Source: Spartobacteria bacterium
GTDB taxonomy: Bacteria; Verrucomicrobiota; Verrucomicrobiia; Chthoniobacterales; UBA10450
DNA length: 64,000 nt
Assembly: GCA_003134765.1 (NCBI GenBank)
Contig: PLCM01000011.1
Coordinates: 1-64,000, forward strand
Direction: 5' to 3'
Shown: piece by piece, positions 28,399 to 36,302 of the stretch
Numbering within the stretch: position 1 is the first letter of the stretch
How the letters are laid out: the number at the start of each line of letters is the position of its first letter
Translations under genes and position numbers: made by a program
Notes under the pieces: model-generated
What the model saw: only the letters and a program-made list of their open reading frames with translations
Told to the model about the DNA's origin: nothing
Databases searched by the model: none

Positions 28399-30843
28399 CT
28401 AATAACCACGTTTCTTCTTTCCCCCCGTGTAGCCGCCGGTGTAGGAACCTTCGCCGGCGCCGTAGCCGTGGGAGGCGTAGTAGTAATAATAATCGGTGCC
28501 GCGATTGCGCGGCAGGCGGTTGAGAATAACGCCGGCTGGGCGACTGCCGGTTCCGGCGAGAAGCATAGCGGCGCGTTGAACGGCGTTGCGAGCGGTGCGT
28601 TTCGCCCGGACCACCATGCAGACGCTTTGGACGTATGGGGTCATCAGGAGGGTGTCGCTCACGGCGAGAACAGGCGCGCTGTCGATTACGACCCGGTCAA
28701 ACTCTTTCGCGGCTTCGGCAACGAGTTGGGCGAAAGTATGACCGCTCAACAGCTCGGCGGGGTTCGGCGCGCGGCGTCCGCCGGCGAGCACGGAAAGTTG
28801 TCCGCCGGTGGCGGTGACGGTGCCGCCGGGCGAGGACGAGCTGGTGCCGATAATGTCCACATCGCGCGCCGACACCGCGCGGACGGCGTCGGCGAGAGCA
28901 ACCTCTCCGACGAGATAATCGACAATGCCGTGCTCTTCTTCCTCGTTCGTTTTGACAGCGTCTCCGCCGGTTGGGCCGACTTCGCGGAAAATCTTGTGCA
29001 GACTCGGCCGGCGCAGGTCGCCGTCGATGAGCAAAACCCGATGCCCCTGTTGGGCGAGGGAAAGGGAATAATTTGCGCTGGTGAAACTCTTCCCCTCATT
29101 AGGTAACGCGCTGGTGAAGAGAAAGACTTTGCGTTCGGTTTCGGGACCAAGCAGCGAAAGAGAGGCGCGCAGATTGCGGAATGCTTCGGCGGCCGGCCCT
29201 TCCGGGGCTTCGGCGACGAGGCGATAACTTGAAGTGCCCCCAGGCGTCTCGCCGTTCTTTTGCGGCCCGCTGGATTCCTTCTGCGAAATTTCGGGAATCG
29301 CAGCGAGCACGGGGAGGCCAAAGGTCATCTCGGCCTGGTCCACAGTTTTGACCGAGCGATCCAGCGCGTTCATCCCAAAAATCGTGCCGAGGCCAGCGGC
29401 GATTCCGCCCAGCAACCCCAGGGCAATCGTTTTCAACGGGTTTGGGCTGACCGGCGCCCCCGGCAACGGGGAATGTTCGATCACGCTCACGGCGTTGGTC
29501 TTTGTTCCCTTGGTCAGGTCAGTCTCCTTGATCTGGCGCAGGACGCTTTCGTAAAGCGCGCGGTCGGTGTCGGCCTGGCGGGCCAGTTCCTGATAACCAA
29601 TCGCCGCCTTGTTCAACGCGAGGGCCGCTTTTTCCTGATCGGCCGCGGCGGTGCGCAATGAATCTTCCGTGGCGCGAGCCTGCTCGATCGCGTTTTTCAA
29701 AACCGCGGGTTGTTGCAGAACGGTGGCCTTCAGGGCCGCGCGCGTTTCCGTCAGCGCGGCTTTCGCTGCGAGCATGCGCGGATGTTTCTCCTTGTAACGC
29801 TGAGCCAACGTCGCGAGGGCCGCTTCGACCTGCGAAACATCGCGGCGCCGTTCGACGACGGCAGGGGCCGCGGCGATGCTCGGCACCGCGAGCAAGGCCT
29901 CAAGGTTGTCGCCGGCCTGTTCGATCTGCGCCAGTTCACCTTCGAGGCGCATCCGCTCAGTCTTCGCCGCCGTCACTTTCGTATTGAGTTCCTGAAGCTT
30001 GTCTTCCACGCCGCCGCGCGTGCCGGTGTTCTGGCCGGTGTTGGAATTGGCTCCGCCGCCAAGCTGGAGAGCGTCCGGTGTTTTCGCCTTGTATTCGGCG
30101 ACCGCCCCTTCGCTTTTTTGCAGGTTGCCTTTGAGGCGTTCTTCTTCCTCCAGCAGGTAACGCAATGTGTCTTCGGCGAAATTCGCGCGTCGCTCGATCG
30201 AGCTGCGGATGTATTCGCGGCCGACCGCTTCGGCCAGCCGCTGGGCCAGGGCGGGATCCTGATTCACCACATACAAATCAATCAGACGCGTGCCGCGACG
30301 AACGACCGGCTTGACCATCGTTGACAAGGCGCCGCCGAGCGCCTGCTCGGTCTGGGTGAGCGCGGTTTCGGAGGATTTCGTATTTTCCTTCTTCGGATTC
30401 GGGGCCGTTCCTTTGGTAACGCCGAGGAGCGCTTTGCCGTCATCATCCGCCAGACCTTCCGATCGAATGACCCGGGCGAGGAGCGTCCGGTTGGTCAGGT
30501 TCTGCTCGATGGTGCGGAGGGCGTCCTGACTGGCGAGGAACATCGATCGCATCCGGGTGGCGCCATCGTCGGCGCGCACGAGCGTCGGTTCCTGAACGTC
30601 GACTTCGAGAACGATGTGGCCCTGATAAAGTTTTGGAGTGCGCGCGAGGTAGCCGAGCGCGAGAAACAAACCTGCGATCGTGCAAAGAATCAGGATCCAA
30701 AGCTTTTCCAGAACGGTGTGCCAGAGGTGGCGAAAATCGGTACGACTCCGGGTGTCCATCCCGACGTTGGCTAACGAGGGCATTCGACCCGGGTCCGCTG
30801 CGGCCGTCCGGTTCTGAAGAGGTGAAATGGTCGGGCTATTCAT
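28399..30843 (-). CDS. Wzc-like polysaccharide co-polymerase with BY-kinase domain
   Basis: An 814-residue inner-membrane protein. Order: Wzz-type chain-length domain with a membrane segment near 47-66, a long coiled region (220-440), a second membrane segment near 472-491, and a cytoplasmic bacterial tyrosine kinase: Walker A ALPNEGKSF (579-587), A' LLIDGDLRR (604-612), Walker B VVIDSAP (718-724). The C-terminus has a tyrosine cluster (785-789) plus Tyr at 794, 801, 805 and 814, the usual autophosphorylation sites. Residues about 665-690 form a Ser/Thr/Gly-rich insert before the conserved PNPAELL. It would control polymer length and export with the Wza-like protein encoded just upstream on this strand. 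Confidence 0.94.
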   Translation of the reverse strand: MNSPTISPLQNRTAAADPGRMPSLANVGMDTRSRTDFRHLWHTVLEKLWILILCTIAGLFLALGYLARTPKLYQGHIVLEVDVQEPTLVRADDGATRMRSMFLASQDALRTIEQNLTNRTLLARVIRSEGLADDDGKALLGVTKGTAPNPKKENTKSSETALTQTEQALGGALSTMVKPVVRRGTRLIDLYVVNQDPALAQRLAEAVGREYIRSSIERRANFAEDTLRYLLEEEERLKGNLQKSEGAVAEYKAKTPDALQLGGGANSNTGQNTGTRGGVEDKLQELNTKVTAAKTERMRLEGELAQIEQAGDNLEALLAVPSIAAAPAVVERRRDVSQVEAALATLAQRYKEKHPRMLAAKAALTETRAALKATVLQQPAVLKNAIEQARATEDSLRTAAADQEKAALALNKAAIGYQELARQADTDRALYESVLRQIKETDLTKGTKTNAVSVIEHSPLPGAPVSPNPLKTIALGLLGGIAAGLGTIFGMNALDRSVKTVDQAEMTFGLPVLAAIPEISQKESSGPQKNGETPGGTSSYRLVAEAPEGPAAEAFRNLRASLSLLGPETERKVFLFTSALPNEGKSFTSANYSLSLAQQGHRVLLIDGDLRRPSLHKIFREVGPTGGDAVKTNEEEEHGIVDYLVGEVALADAVRAVSARDVDIIGTSSSSPGGTVTATGGQLSVLAGGRRAPNPAELLSGHTFAQLVAEAAKEFDRVVIDSAPVLAVSDTLLMTPYVQSVCMVVRAKRTARNAVQRAAMLLAGTGSRPAGVILNRLPRNRGTDYYYYYASHGYGAGEGSYTGGYTGGKKKRGY

Positions 30844-30852
30844 ACTCGCGGG

Positions 30853-31605
30853 TTAGAAAATGCTTTCACCGACCGTGATGGTGTCGCCCGGCAACACCTT
30901 GAAATTGTTCGTGCCGCGCGCGAGCCGTTTGCCGTCGACCTTCAAAACTTCATCGCCGTTCGCTCCGTGACGCCGGACCGTGATTCGTTCCGGCGCGGCG
31001 ATGCGGGTGTAGCCGCCGGCCATCGCGACCGCTTCAAGGAGATCGATCCCGCCCGGGCTGCCATCCGGCATCTCGAAACTACCGGGCCGATTGACTTGAC
31101 CGAGGACAGTGAAGCGGCGCTTGGCGTAGCTGACGAGCATGACGTTGACCTTCGGATTCACGAGATAATCGTGGGCGTAAAGTTCCGTCACTCGCGACGT
31201 CGCCTGAGTGAGGGTCAATCCCGAAAGATGAACCGAGCCGAGGAGCGGCAGGCTCAGATTGCCTTCGGCATTGAGGCGGCCATTCGTGCGCAGATCGTCT
31301 TCGCCGAAAACTTCAACGGCGACCTGATCGTTCGCGCTTAGAACATAACCGGACGGCGCGGTCACGGAATTCGTGGAGACGCTCGGGCCGGTGGAGACCG
31401 GCGGCGGAGAAGCCGCGAGGAGATTTCGGGCGGCCGCCGAATCCGGGGCGGGGGCGGCGGACGGCGATTGAGCGCGAACCTGGGCGGGTGTCAAAACCGT
31501 GGCGGCGAACGCGACCCAGAGCATCACGGCCAGGGCAGGGATGAGGCGACGAGAGACCAATCGCCTAGAACTCGAGGGTGTTGCGAATTCCGACCTGGTT
31601 GTCAT
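30853..31605 (-). CDS. Wza-like polysaccharide export protein (Poly_export/SLBB)
   Basis: About 250 residues. An N-terminal hydrophobic signal (LIPALAVMLWVAFAATVLTP) is followed by the polysaccharide export domain starting SGYVLSANDQVAVEVFGEDD and an SLBB-type segment (FTVLGQVNRPGSFEMPDG, then AVAMAGGYTRIAAPERITV). It should form the outer-membrane exit pore. No lipobox cysteine is seen, so lipid anchoring is not supported. The ATG at 31605 overlaps the beta-barrel gene by 41 bases; a TTG just after that gene's stop is an alternative. The kinase gene follows after 9 bases. Confidence 0.88.
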   Translation of the reverse strand: MTTRSEFATPSSSRRLVSRRLIPALAVMLWVAFAATVLTPAQVRAQSPSAAPAPDSAAARNLLAASPPPVSTGPSVSTNSVTAPSGYVLSANDQVAVEVFGEDDLRTNGRLNAEGNLSLPLLGSVHLSGLTLTQATSRVTELYAHDYLVNPKVNVMLVSYAKRRFTVLGQVNRPGSFEMPDGSPGGIDLLEAVAMAGGYTRIAAPERITVRRHGANGDEVLKVDGKRLARGTNNFKVLPGDTITVGESIF

Positions 31606-32926
31606 GGAAACTAAATGCATCGAATGATGAGTTATTTACCCGGTGCAAATAATACGCGCCCACGGTCCAGAATCTAGTGACACTGACTGCAATCGAGGGT
31701 TGGATAAAAAAGTAATCGTCGTTCCGGCTCGGTCCGGCAGTGCCGACCGTGCTGAAGTAACCGGAGTTTTCGTAACCGCCGTTTAGCCCGAGGAAGAACC
31801 GACGAAGCAATCGCTGTTGCACGCCGATGCTGAGGTTCGTGACCGAATAATCCTGGGCCGCCAGGACCGCGGAATTGAGCGTCCGGCGGTTGGCGGTGAC
31901 CGATATCTTGGTGCCGTCAAAAGGCGTGTAGTTCATTCCGATCTCAAACACGGGCGAGATTTCCTGGCCCCGCAGGTTGCCATCGAACTGACGGAACTCG
32001 ACGCCCACCGAGGCGGCAAAATCGATTTTCCCCGAGGCCTGATAGGAGAGGCGCAAATTCACCTGCTCAAAGGTCTGGTCGGGGTTGGGCGCGTCGACGC
32101 GATCGGCACCGACGGTGCCGCCGAGCCCAACGACAACTTTGTCGCTGTAATTGTAATTTAGAAAAAAGTTCCCGGAAAATACTTCCGAGCTGATGAGTGA
32201 CGAATAATGGGTGGAGGTGTAGTCCGCGCCGCTGGAGAGGAAAGTCTTGCCGGTGACGTAATAGGCCAGGTTCCCGTGAGTGGTATAGATGTTGAAGCGG
32301 GTGCGTCCGGCGACGTCGAGATTGACCTGTTGATCCAGGCTGCCGGCACTGTTTTGCGCCTGGACGTCCACGCCATCCATGATTTGGACCATCTGGGAGA
32401 GATTCAGGGTGAGCCGGTTGATTCGGTACTGGCTGTCGAGTCGCACGACGTGCTGGACGGAATTGTTTTCCGAATGATCCGCGAAAAGAAAAACGGCCGG
32501 CAGGTAATCGAGCCGAATGTAATTTTCGGTGCGCCCTTCCGTGTCGCCGAAGCCGAGCATGATGGAAGGCTCAATCGACGTGTAATAATCCGAGATCTTG
32601 TTGGTCTGCGAAAGATTGATGTTGTCGTCGTAAACGCCGCGGATCGAGAGGTGGAATTGATAATGAAAACGGCGTGGGATCCCCGAGTCGACTGCGGAAG
32701 GAGCCGGCGAGTTGTCGACGGCCGGGTCGGTGGCAGCCACGGGCAGCGGCGGGTTTACCTCGGTATTCAGGTCGATCGATTGCTCCGGCGCGATCGATAA
32801 GTTGGGCTCAGTCGTCGAAGCGGACGCGACCAGAGCTTCCTGCGCGAAAGCGCGCGAAGCCAGAAGCGAGAGCGCGAAGGTAACCGTCAGGAGCGAACGT
32901 TTTGCGTGGAGGGCAGGGGAGTTCAC
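31565..32926 (-). CDS. Outer-membrane beta-barrel protein of the exopolysaccharide locus
   Basis: A 453-residue protein with a signal peptide (LLTVTFALSLLASRAFAQ), a Pro/Ala-rich linker and then alternating amphipathic strands ending in a terminal aromatic (VGIRNTLEF), typical of outer-membrane barrels. Similar BBP2-like porins accompany Wza/Wzc in EPS loci and may help secretion across the outer membrane. It is the first gene of the export operon; its 3' end overlaps the Wza-like gene, which suggests coupling. Confidence 0.85.
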   Translation of the reverse strand: MNSPALHAKRSLLTVTFALSLLASRAFAQEALVASASTTEPNLSIAPEQSIDLNTEVNPPLPVAATDPAVDNSPAPSAVDSGIPRRFHYQFHLSIRGVYDDNINLSQTNKISDYYTSIEPSIMLGFGDTEGRTENYIRLDYLPAVFLFADHSENNSVQHVVRLDSQYRINRLTLNLSQMVQIMDGVDVQAQNSAGSLDQQVNLDVAGRTRFNIYTTHGNLAYYVTGKTFLSSGADYTSTHYSSLISSEVFSGNFFLNYNYSDKVVVGLGGTVGADRVDAPNPDQTFEQVNLRLSYQASGKIDFAASVGVEFRQFDGNLRGQEISPVFEIGMNYTPFDGTKISVTANRRTLNSAVLAAQDYSVTNLSIGVQQRLLRRFFLGLNGGYENSGYFSTVGTAGPSRNDDYFFIQPSIAVSVTRFWTVGAYYLHRVNNSSFDAFSFHDNQVGIRNTLEF

Positions 32927-33010
32927 AGGGTCGGATAATTCGACGTGAGAAGAGTAAATGCAAACCTTTCCGAAGAATCAAAACGGAAAAAAGAAAGGCG
33001 AGGCGGGCGA

Positions 33011-33700
33011 TTAATGGGATGGAGGTTGCTCCGGTGAATTGACATTACCGTTGGCTCCCAGATCCGAAATATTCGCGGGGTTTAGCGTCGCCGCGCTGAA
33101 GGAAAATCCACTCGTGTCGGTAGCCGAGAAGGTAAGGAAAGCGTATGGCTGGGTTTTGGTTCCGGCCTCCTCCACGATTGCGTCCCTCGCCTCTGGCGCC
33201 GCGGCCACCGCGGCTTCCACGACGCACTGGCGTGATTCCGGCGCGGCGGAGGCGCCGGCCTTGGCGATGGAGACGGCTGCGTCGTGATTCGCGGCGATGC
33301 CTTCCTTCATAATTCGATCGATCATTCCGCAAAGCGCAGCGGGTTTGGCTTCCCAATTCTTAACGGCGGCTTTGATCGCGATCGCGACCAGATTCGGCGC
33401 CAGGTCGGGCCGAAGATTGATCGCGGCGGTGACGTAATCCGGAAGTTCGCGCGGCGGAGTGCGCAAGGCGACGGCGTTGAAAGCTTTCACGAATTGTCGG
33501 GGACGGGCCTGGGAAACGTCGGAAACGCCGTTGGCGGCGACAGCGCGGGTAATTTCTTCCGTGGGCGTGGCAAACGCCGATGGGCCCAACAGGATCGAGC
33601 CACAAAGCGCGAGGACGAGAAATTGCAGGTTGGCGCTGGCCAGCCCGCTGGCGATGGGTCCGCCAAAAATAGAATGAAAGCGTAAGCGAAAATTTGTCAC
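33011..33700 (-). CDS. Secreted hypothetical protein with Ala-rich C-terminal half
   Basis: A 229-residue protein that I do not assign to a family. It has a hydrophobic N-terminal signal (LQFLVLALCGSILLGPSAFA), then a helical Ala/Val-rich region with two similar short units around VVEAAVAAAPEARDAIVEEA, and a Gly/Asn/Pro-rich tail. It lies 84 bases upstream of the export operon on the same strand and may share its expression. An envelope role is only an inference from the signal peptide and location. Confidence 0.7.
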   Translation of the reverse strand: MTNFRLRFHSIFGGPIASGLASANLQFLVLALCGSILLGPSAFATPTEEITRAVAANGVSDVSQARPRQFVKAFNAVALRTPPRELPDYVTAAINLRPDLAPNLVAIAIKAAVKNWEAKPAALCGMIDRIMKEGIAANHDAAVSIAKAGASAAPESRQCVVEAAVAAAPEARDAIVEEAGTKTQPYAFLTFSATDTSGFSFSAATLNPANISDLGANGNVNSPEQPPSH

Positions 33701-33758
33701 GCCTCTTCCTAAGCTAATTCTGCGCCGGGAGCGCCGAGTAGTTTACGGATTTGGTTGC

Positions 33759-34565
33759 CTAACGAGGGAGAACGTTCCGCTTTCGTATCATCAAATCACG
33801 GAGCTTCTGCTCAATCTCGATCGCCTGCTGCAAGTCTTCCTGGCCACGTGGATTAGCGTCGGCAGCCGTGATGTTCGGACCCGCGGAGGGCCATTCTCCC
33901 ACGGATCCGGGCGGGATGCGGGTGGCGGTCGTGGCTCCCGTTGGCTGGAACTCCACCCAGCCGCTTGCGCAGGTCACTCGCGTTTTTTGTTGCTCGGATT
34001 GAACGGCGAACAGGGTGTTCGAAGGAGTAACCACCTGGCCGGCGGGAGTAGCGATGCCAAGCCGCGCGAGGGCCTCGCCCCAAACGTGGGAGACGAAAGT
34101 GCGGCCAGTGATCAATTTAACTTCGGCAAATCTGCCGCGCATAGCACTGCCGGTCTCGTTGCCATCTTTCACGAGCGAAAGACGAACAATCTCGATGGAA
34201 GTGTCGTGATCGAGATGGACGAGAAGGTTTGGGAGAAGTGAGAGGTCTACCCCAGAAGCGCCCGGGGTCTCGACAACGTCGCCTCTGCCCGGGTGCGAAT
34301 CGAGTCGCAGCGGGAAGAGTTGTCCGTTGGAGCGGAGGTTTGCCGGACCATCAACAGAAAGGACAATGGCCTCGACCTCACGGGTGGTGCCTTGCCAACA
34401 GCTCGGTTGAGCCGCCGCGAGAACGGTCACAGCGATGATCCGAAAGGATCGACGGGAAAAAACGTTAAATGGCAGACCTACTGTTGGTTGCCTGGTTTCG
34501 AGCAAGGCCCTTCGTCCACATCTCCATGCGCGATATGGGCTTCCGCCGCAGGGCAGGGCAGGCAA
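33759..34565 (-). CDS. FecR-domain protein
   Basis: Up to 268 residues. A hydrophobic segment (IIAVTVLAAAQPS) precedes a FecR-like domain: FPLRLDSHPGRGDVVETPGA, VDLSLLPNLLVHLDHDTSIE and VITPSNTLFAVQ-type strands. FecR domains usually sense a periplasmic signal, but no sigma factor gene is adjacent, so this may be a stand-alone copy like those in EPS or surface-layer loci. The first 30 residues overlap the next gene upstream and are Arg-rich, so translation may begin later; no good alternative ATG is present. Confidence 0.75.
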   Translation of the reverse strand: MPALPCGGSPYRAWRCGRRALLETRQPTVGLPFNVFSRRSFRIIAVTVLAAAQPSCWQGTTREVEAIVLSVDGPANLRSNGQLFPLRLDSHPGRGDVVETPGASGVDLSLLPNLLVHLDHDTSIEIVRLSLVKDGNETGSAMRGRFAEVKLITGRTFVSHVWGEALARLGIATPAGQVVTPSNTLFAVQSEQQKTRVTCASGWVEFQPTGATTATRIPPGSVGEWPSAGPNITAADANPRGQEDLQQAIEIEQKLRDLMIRKRNVLPR

Positions 34566-34777
34566 AGGTCCATTCCGTTGTGTCTAACCATCTCGAGACA
34601 TTTTTGCTTCTCGGGTGATTGAGTGGAATCAGAGGAAGATGCCGCCATGGAAGAATCCGTGGATGACGTCGGCAGAGGGCAAGGCGTATCCTGACTCGCG
34701 CCGAGGGCGTAGAGGGCCAAACCCGATATGGTGAGGAGGACGAACAGAGAGCGTTTTGCGACGGTAATCACGTTCAT
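34478..34777 (-). CDS. Small secreted protein with four cysteines
   Basis: From the ATG at 34777 this gives 99 residues: a signal peptide (LFVLLTISGLALYALGAS), a Ser-rich linker and a C-terminal part with CLEMVRHNGMDLCLPCPAAE and a later Cys. The cysteine spacing suggests disulfides or metal binding. No family is recognised. A longer upstream extension of the frame is basic and unlikely. Its 3' end overlaps the nominal start of the FecR gene. Confidence 0.55.
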   Translation of the reverse strand: MNVITVAKRSLFVLLTISGLALYALGASQDTPCPLPTSSTDSSMAASSSDSTQSPEKQKCLEMVRHNGMDLCLPCPAAEAHIAHGDVDEGPCSKPGNQQ

Positions 34778-34964
34778 AAAGTAGGTCTGAGGAGTTGGAT
34801 TTCGAGGCACATTGTAGGAACTGGAACGAGGCAGGCAAGCTTTTTTCCACCAAAAAAGCACTTTTCGGAGTCTTGTCCCGGAAACAGGCCGACCACGCCC
34901 CCGGGGTTTTCCAAAAAAACAGCGCTTGGCAAATCCTCGGCAGCGACGTACACACTAACTTCGC

Positions 34965-35144
34965 GTGAGAAAAGAGGTTTTTGTCTGTGACAATTGTGGA
35001 ATGCGGAAACGGCTGGCCAGCTCTCAGCGACATTGGTGCGATGAATGCAAGACTTCCAGCCCGGTAGAATTGCGGCCAGTCCGCGAAAAACGTTCCGCCC
35101 CGAAGCCAGAGCAGATCGAACCCGCGGGATCGATGCGACGTTAG
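34965..35144 (+). CDS. Mini zinc-ribbon protein (59 residues)
   Basis: Read from a GTG at 34965. It holds two CxxC knuckles, VCDNCG (residues 7-11) and WCDEC (24-28), separated by a basic stretch, and then a charged tail to a TAG at 35142-35144. This is the form of a zinc-ribbon of the kind found in small ribosome- or RNA-associated proteins. No ribosome-binding site is obvious. It is divergent from the small cysteine protein upstream and 70 bases before the aldo/keto reductase. It could be spurious, but two intact CxxC motifs in so short a frame are unlikely by chance. Confidence 0.5.
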   Translation: MRKEVFVCDNCGMRKRLASSQRHWCDECKTSSPVELRPVREKRSAPKPEQIEPAGSMRR

Positions 35145-35214
35145 GCGGCAGGCTCCGCCAGGAATTGAACGAGGATCGCGGGCTCCCTGATCCTCACGCC
35201 AGCCAAATCGTGTC

Positions 35215-36192
35215 ATGCAATACGTGAATCTCGGCTCGGCCGGTCTCAAGGTTTCCCGGATTTGTCTCGGGACAATGACCTACGGTTCTAGTCAATGGCG
35301 GCCCTGGGTCCTCGATGAGGAGGCCAGCCGGCCCCTGATCAGACAGGCGCTGGAGCGCGGCATCAATTTTTTCGATACGGCCGACATGTATTCGTTGGGA
35401 GCGAGTGAAGAAGTGCTGGGCCGCGCGTTAAAAGAGTTTGGTCCGGACCGCGAAAAAATCGTCGTTGCGACCAAGGTCTTTTATCCAATGGGCGACGACC
35501 CAAACCAGCGGGGCCTTTCACGGAAACACATCATGGCGGCGATCGATGGAAGTTTGGGCCGGCTCGGGACCGATCACGTCGACCTGTATCAAATTCATCG
35601 GTTCGATCCGGAGACTCCGATCGAGGAGACGCTCGAAGCGCTGCACGACGTGGTGCGTGCAGGGAAGGCGCGATATCTGGGTGCGTCATCCATGCCGGCG
35701 TGGCAATTCGCAAAGCTCCTCTCCACGGCGGATGCCCACGGCTGGACGCGGTTCGTCACCATGCAAAATCATTACAATCTGGTTTATCGGGAGGAGGAAC
35801 GGGAAATGATCCCGCTCTGCCTCGAGGAAGGCATCGGGGTTCTGCCCTGGAGTCCATTGGCCCGCGGGCTTCTCGCCGGCAAACGCCGGGACAAAACGGT
35901 GCGCGCGGCGACGGACACCTATGGCCAGCAGCTTTACGGCGAGCAGATAAGCGATGCGGACGCGAGGGTGGTCGAGCGACTCGGCGCGCTCGCGGTTGAA
36001 GCGGGGGTGCCGCCCGCGCAAATGGCGCTGGCGTGGCTCCTGCAAAAACCGGGCGTGGTAGCTCCGATCGTTGGAATATCAAAGCCGGGCCAGCTGGACG
36101 ATGCGCTGGCGGCGCTGGACCTAAATCTTGCCGCTGAAATCGTCGTCGGGCTGGAAGAGCCGTACGTGCCGCACCTTGTGGCTGGAATCTGA
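35215..36192 (+). CDS. Aldo/keto reductase
   Basis: A 325-residue NADPH-dependent oxidoreductase with the full catalytic tetrad pattern: Asp and Tyr in FFDTADMYSLGASEEVLG, Lys in VVATKVF and His in LYQIHRFDP. The C-terminal cofactor region has VAPIVGISKPGQLDDALAAL. It resembles the YghZ/AKR11-14-type general reductases, so the substrate is not determinable. It is a single gene between the zinc-ribbon frame and the large repeat protein. Confidence 0.92.
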   Translation: MQYVNLGSAGLKVSRICLGTMTYGSSQWRPWVLDEEASRPLIRQALERGINFFDTADMYSLGASEEVLGRALKEFGPDREKIVVATKVFYPMGDDPNQRGLSRKHIMAAIDGSLGRLGTDHVDLYQIHRFDPETPIEETLEALHDVVRAGKARYLGASSMPAWQFAKLLSTADAHGWTRFVTMQNHYNLVYREEEREMIPLCLEEGIGVLPWSPLARGLLAGKRRDKTVRAATDTYGQQLYGEQISDADARVVERLGALAVEAGVPPAQMALAWLLQKPGVVAPIVGISKPGQLDDALAALDLNLAAEIVVGLEEPYVPHLVAGI

Positions 36193-36302
36193 CGGCAAAC
36201 GGGGAGCGCGAAGGCCGGGTGACGCGGCTGCGGGAACTACGGAGTGGGCCATGAGGTAAATCCGTATAGAAGGCATACAACCCGCTATTTCCAGAACGGA
36301 CA

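Noticed and set aside
34629..35249. 206-codon minus-strand frame between the Cys-rich protein and the aldo/keto reductase
   Set aside because: Product lacks any family feature and covers both the small secreted protein and the zinc-ribbon frame, which have real motifs.
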